A stretch of DNA of 7,503 nucleotides from Paenibacillaceae bacterium. GTDB lineage: Bacteria > Bacillota > Bacilli > Paenibacillales > NBRC-103111. Of the stretch, positions 4,959-7,503 are shown piece after piece. Under the pieces are notes generated by a model. The model was not told the origin of the DNA, did no database searches, and saw only the letters and a program-made list of their open reading frames with translations. How positions within the stretch are numbered: the stretch's first letter is position 1; each line of letters starts with the position of its first letter. Both the position numbers and the translations under genes were made by a program. The stretch covers positions 1 to 7,503 of the forward strand of contig JAJFMO010000156.1 of the NCBI GenBank assembly GCA_020697475.1, given 5' to 3'.

Positions 4959-7184
4959 ATGAAGCCGAACACGTCACCGATCGCCTGGTTGCTGCGCATC
5001 GTCTTGACGGTTGCCGCACTATTGCTGGTTTGGCATTACTGGCCCGCCAAAAAAGTGGAGAGTATCGAAATCGCGGACGGTTCGCAGATCAAGTTTCATA
5101 CGAAGGGCGATCGCATCGAGATTTATGAAAACCAGCGATGGATTCCCTTTTTCGTCAAAGGGGTGAATGTAGGCGCCGCGCTTCCGGGGCACGATCCCGG
5201 CGAACTGCCGATCGGCAAAGACAAATATATGGCCTGGTTCGAGCAAATTCAGGATCTGGGGGCCAATACGATTCGCGTGTATACGATTTTGTCGCCGGAA
5301 TTTTATGAGGCGCTTGTGGAGTTCAATCAGCGTCATGCAGATTCGCCGCTCTATTTCATTCAAGGCGTGTGGACCCCGGAGGACGAATTAATCGATAAAA
5401 AGGACGCCTACCTCGAAAGTATCTACACAGAGTTTCAAGAAGAGATCGCATATGCCGTAGAAGCAGTGTACGGAACAGCCGATATTCCGGAGCGTTTCGG
5501 CAAGGCGAGCGGCATCTACCGCAGCAATGCCGGCCCTTACTTGCTGGCCTGGCATATCGGGACGGAGTGGGATCCGTTGATGGTGCAGAACACGAACGAG
5601 AAGCATACGGACAAGTCCGGCTACCAAGGCACCTTCGTATCCGCCAAAGCGAACGCCTCTCCTTTTGAAAACTGGCTTGCCGAAATGCTCGACGATTTGG
5701 CGGTTCTGGAGTCGCAGAACGGTTGGAAGCATCCGCTCACCTTTACCAACTGGGTGACCACCGATCCGCTTACCCATCCCGGCGAGGTGCTCGTTCAAGA
5801 GGATATGGTCGGCGTCGACGCAACCCATCTGGAAACGCACAATTGGCCTGCAGGCTATTTCGCTTCCTATCACGCCTATCCTTACTATCCCGACTTTTTC
5901 CGATTTGACCAAACGCTGATGGATATGAAGGATCAGAACGGAACAGCCGATACATATCTCAGTTATTTAACGAAGTTAAAAGCCTACCATCAGGACATGC
6001 CTGTGCTGATTTCGGAATTCGGCGTTCCCTCTTCCTTAGGTGTCGGGCATTTGGCCAATATGGACCGAAACCAGGGAGGGCATAACGAGACAGAGCAAGG
6101 CGAGATCGACGCAGCGCTGCTGAACGATATCGCGAGTGCCGGCATGGCGGGGGGAATCGTTTTCTCCTGGCAAGACGAATGGTTTAAACGCACCTGGAAC
6201 ACTATGAAATATGAAATTCCGGCGAGCCGACGCAAGCTGTGGACCAACGTATTGACGAACGAGCAGCATTTCGGGCTGTTAGCCGAGCTCTCCGGCAAGG
6301 ACGGACCGCTCCTCATTGACGGCTATGCGAAGGATTGGGACGCGCTCCAAAAGGATGACAAACAGAAGTTGGCAGGAACCTACCCGGGATGGAAATCTTT
6401 GTGGATAACCCATGATGAAGCTTATGTATATGTGATGGGTGAGCTGGATCGGCCGTTTGATCCGGAACGAGAGCAACTCCTCTTCGGCGTGGACACGATT
6501 CCCGGCGGCAACCGCCATGCGGAGGAGTTAGGGAAGCTAAAGCTCGATGAAGGGCTTGAGACGCTCATTGAGCTCGGCGAAGACGACGAAAGCCAAGTGA
6601 AGATCGCTTCCAATTATGATTTTCACACTCGTTTATACGGCAGTGCTCGGAATAACTTGCCGGCGGATCCATCGGAGATCGCGAAGGACGATTCCGGTCT
6701 GTTCCTTCCGTGGAAGCTGGCCGTCAATCTGGAGCAAAGTCCTCCTGACTCCACCTCGTATCGTCCGTTTCAAGATGTTCCCGCCGGTATCCTTGAGCGA
6801 GGCTCGACGGACCCCGCGGCGAGCGATTTCAACTCCATGGCGATGTGGCAGACACACGGCCGCGTCGTCGAAATGCGCATCCCTTGGATGCTGCTCGGGT
6901 TTACCGACCCCAGCTCGCTGCAGGTCATGAGCTACGACGAATTGGGGGGAAAACTGATCGCTACGACGACCAAGGGGATACGCTTGCTGCCTTGGATCAT
7001 TCAACGATCCGATGGCGGCATCACCGGATTGGAAGGCGCCGGCGCTGAAGGCATCTATCCCGTCTCGAAGCTGCCGATCTATACTTGGCCCGCTTGGAAT
7101 GAAGTACACAGCGTCGAGCGTCTAAAGAAAAGTTATTACTTGATGCAGGACGCGTTTCGCAAGATCGATGAAGCTGCCCCATGA
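4959..7184 (+). CDS. Membrane-anchored clan-A-like glycoside hydrolase with C-terminal CBM9/DOMON-like domain
   Basis: A 741-residue protein. Residues 9-27 form one membrane helix without a clear signal-peptidase site, so the rest is probably held on the outer face. Residues about 55-440 read as a (beta/alpha)8 barrel of the GH2/GH5 type: FFVKGVNVGA then GANTIRVYTILSPEFYEAL at the start, LLAWHIGTEWDP (E203, candidate acid/base), SYHAYPYYP (H305, usual beta-6 region), PVLISEFGVPS (E353, candidate nucleophile) and GGIVFSWQDEW (W404). The acid/base motif is GTE instead of the usual NE. Residues about 450-730 look like a beta-sandwich of CBM9/DOMON kind: LLIDGYAKDWDAL, LWITHDEAYVYVMGEL and LLFGVDT, then VVEMRIPWMLLGFTDPS. 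This suggests binding to the polymer it acts on. It lies 79 bp after the receiver-like gene on the same strand and is probably co-transcribed. I infer trimming or release of the GT2 product. The exact GH family is not recognised. Confidence 0.85.
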   Translation: MKPNTSPIAWLLRIVLTVAALLLVWHYWPAKKVESIEIADGSQIKFHTKGDRIEIYENQRWIPFFVKGVNVGAALPGHDPGELPIGKDKYMAWFEQIQDLGANTIRVYTILSPEFYEALVEFNQRHADSPLYFIQGVWTPEDELIDKKDAYLESIYTEFQEEIAYAVEAVYGTADIPERFGKASGIYRSNAGPYLLAWHIGTEWDPLMVQNTNEKHTDKSGYQGTFVSAKANASPFENWLAEMLDDLAVLESQNGWKHPLTFTNWVTTDPLTHPGEVLVQEDMVGVDATHLETHNWPAGYFASYHAYPYYPDFFRFDQTLMDMKDQNGTADTYLSYLTKLKAYHQDMPVLISEFGVPSSLGVGHLANMDRNQGGHNETEQGEIDAALLNDIASAGMAGGIVFSWQDEWFKRTWNTMKYEIPASRRKLWTNVLTNEQHFGLLAELSGKDGPLLIDGYAKDWDALQKDDKQKLAGTYPGWKSLWITHDEAYVYVMGELDRPFDPEREQLLFGVDTIPGGNRHAEELGKLKLDEGLETLIELGEDDESQVKIASNYDFHTRLYGSARNNLPADPSEIAKDDSGLFLPWKLAVNLEQSPPDSTSYRPFQDVPAGILERGSTDPAASDFNSMAMWQTHGRVVEMRIPWMLLGFTDPSSLQVMSYDELGGKLIATTTKGIRLLPWIIQRSDGGITGLEGAGAEGIYPVSKLPIYTWPAWNEVHSVERLKKSYYLMQDAFRKIDEAAP
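6306..7148 (+). other. Region encoding the CBM9/DOMON-like C-terminal beta domain of the hydrolase
   Basis: This covers residues about 450-730. The opening IDG...DW followed by a Trp/Tyr-rich strand pair (LWITHDEAYVYVMGEL) and LFGVDT is typical of family-9 carbohydrate-binding-like folds attached to extracellular enzymes. The acidic insert around 525-545 (KLKLDEGLETLIELGEDDES) and the long span suggest an elaborated version. The family assignment is by eye only. Confidence 0.5.
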
Positions 7185-7190
7185 GGTAAC

Positions 7191-7242
7191 GAATAAAGCC
7201 CCTGTCGCCACGATGTAACTCGTCGGCACAGGGGCTTTATTC
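7191..7242. terminator. Bidirectional intrinsic terminator between the hydrolase gene and sinR
   Basis: Arms 7191-7205 (GAATAAAGCCCCTGT) and 7228-7242 (ACAGGGGCTTTATTC) are perfect 15-bp reverse complements. The 22-nt loop can extend the stem imperfectly. The A/T-rich stem base gives a CTTTATTC tail in both directions. It begins 6 nt after the hydrolase stop and, read leftward, 10 nt after the sinR-like stop, so it fits as a shared terminator for two convergent units. Confidence 0.9.
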
Positions 7243-7252
7243 AAATCTTACA

Positions 7253-7503
7253 TTATTCCTTGGCGCGTTTTTGATTGATACGCCACTTATTGAACTCCAG
7301 AAACTCAATAAACTGCTCTTTGCTGATGCCGGAATCCATCGCCTCCCTCACCAACTCAAGCCATTCCTCATCCAGCTGCTTCTCCGGCTGATTTTGATTA
7401 TAAATAATCGTCTCCAGCTGAACGCCCAGCACCGCACTGATTTTTTCCAAAAAATGAATCGAAGGATTGGACTGGACCTCACGTTCGATCGAACTTAAGT
7501 AAG
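7253..7503 (-). CDS. sinR: SinR-like biofilm master regulator, 5' end beyond the window
   Basis: On the minus strand the frame is open from the right window edge to the stop at 7253-7255. The 82 codons present start YLSSIEREVQSNPSIHFLEK; the TTG at 7450 is internal. B. subtilis SinR, 111 residues, has YLSSIERNLQTNPSIQFLEK from residue 30, so about 29 residues are missing: the first HTH helices and the turn. The C-terminal half (LDEEWLELVREAMDSGISK, QFIEFLEFNKWR) matches the SinR oligomerisation and SinI-binding helices. SinR represses matrix operons (eps, tapA) by binding DNA and is antagonised by SinI. No sinI is visible here, though one could lie just outside. The gene converges on the polysaccharide block, which is a suggestive location but not proof of control. 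A SinR paralogue such as SlrR is the main alternative. Confidence 0.9.
   Translation of the reverse strand, partial: YLSSIEREVQSNPSIHFLEKISAVLGVQLETIIYNQNQPEKQLDEEWLELVREAMDSGISKEQFIEFLEFNKWRINQKRAKE

Noticed and set aside
5388..5912. 174-codon minus-strand open frame inside the hydrolase gene
   Set aside because: The plus-strand frame carries GH motifs; the antisense product shows no domain and no ribosome binding site that I can see.
6633..7109. 158-codon minus-strand open frame in the hydrolase 3' part
   Set aside because: Shadow of the CBM-like region, a common effect of GC-rich codon use.
7271..7498. 75-codon plus-strand open frame at the right edge
   Set aside because: It is the antisense of the sinR-like gene, whose minus-strand product is clearly conserved.

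Overview
The window looks like a chromosomal segment of a spore-former-type Firmicute (order Bacillales), with a base composition somewhat above 50% GC by eye. The basis is a GlmS of Bacillus type, strong Shine-Dalgarno sequences before every start, and a partial gene on the minus strand whose product reads almost line by line like Bacillus SinR. The family Paenibacillaceae (Paenibacillus, Brevibacillus and relatives) is a guess from composition and flavour, not a demonstrated fact.

Layout. Positions 1-1452 hold the 3' four fifths of glmS (glucosamine-6-phosphate synthase). After an 85-bp gap with an RNA-type hairpin comes a tight three-gene block on the same strand: a membrane-anchored HEAT-repeat protein (1538-2563), a membrane family-2 processive-type glycosyltransferase overlapping it by 4 bp (2560-4071), and a two-domain signalling protein 7 bp further on (4079-4879). 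The signalling protein has a receiver domain that lacks its phosphoacceptor aspartate, and an N-terminal half that resembles a degenerate GGDEF fold. A second hairpin of the same sequence family fills most of the next 79-bp gap, followed by a large membrane-anchored clan-A-like glycoside hydrolase with a C-terminal CBM9/DOMON-like beta domain (4959-7184). A perfect 15-bp stem (7191-7242) is a probable two-way terminator. It separates this run from a convergent, edge-truncated sinR-like gene (7253-7503, minus).

How the parts may work together (inference). GlmS supplies glucosamine-6-phosphate for UDP-GlcNAc, the donor used by IcaA/PgaC-type GT2 enzymes. The GT2 would make and extrude a polysaccharide. 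The HEAT protein could be its scaffold, and the degenerate GGDEF-like/receiver protein a phosphorylation-independent regulatory subunit. The anchored hydrolase would trim or release the polymer outside the cell. SinR next door is the classical biofilm-matrix repressor of Bacillus. The set resembles in logic, but not gene by gene, known matrix operons such as pga/ica and B. subtilis ydaJKLMN (whose YdaK is a degenerate GGDEF protein). I read it as a candidate, little-described exopolysaccharide system. The most unusual elements are the pseudo-receiver protein and the twin hairpins.
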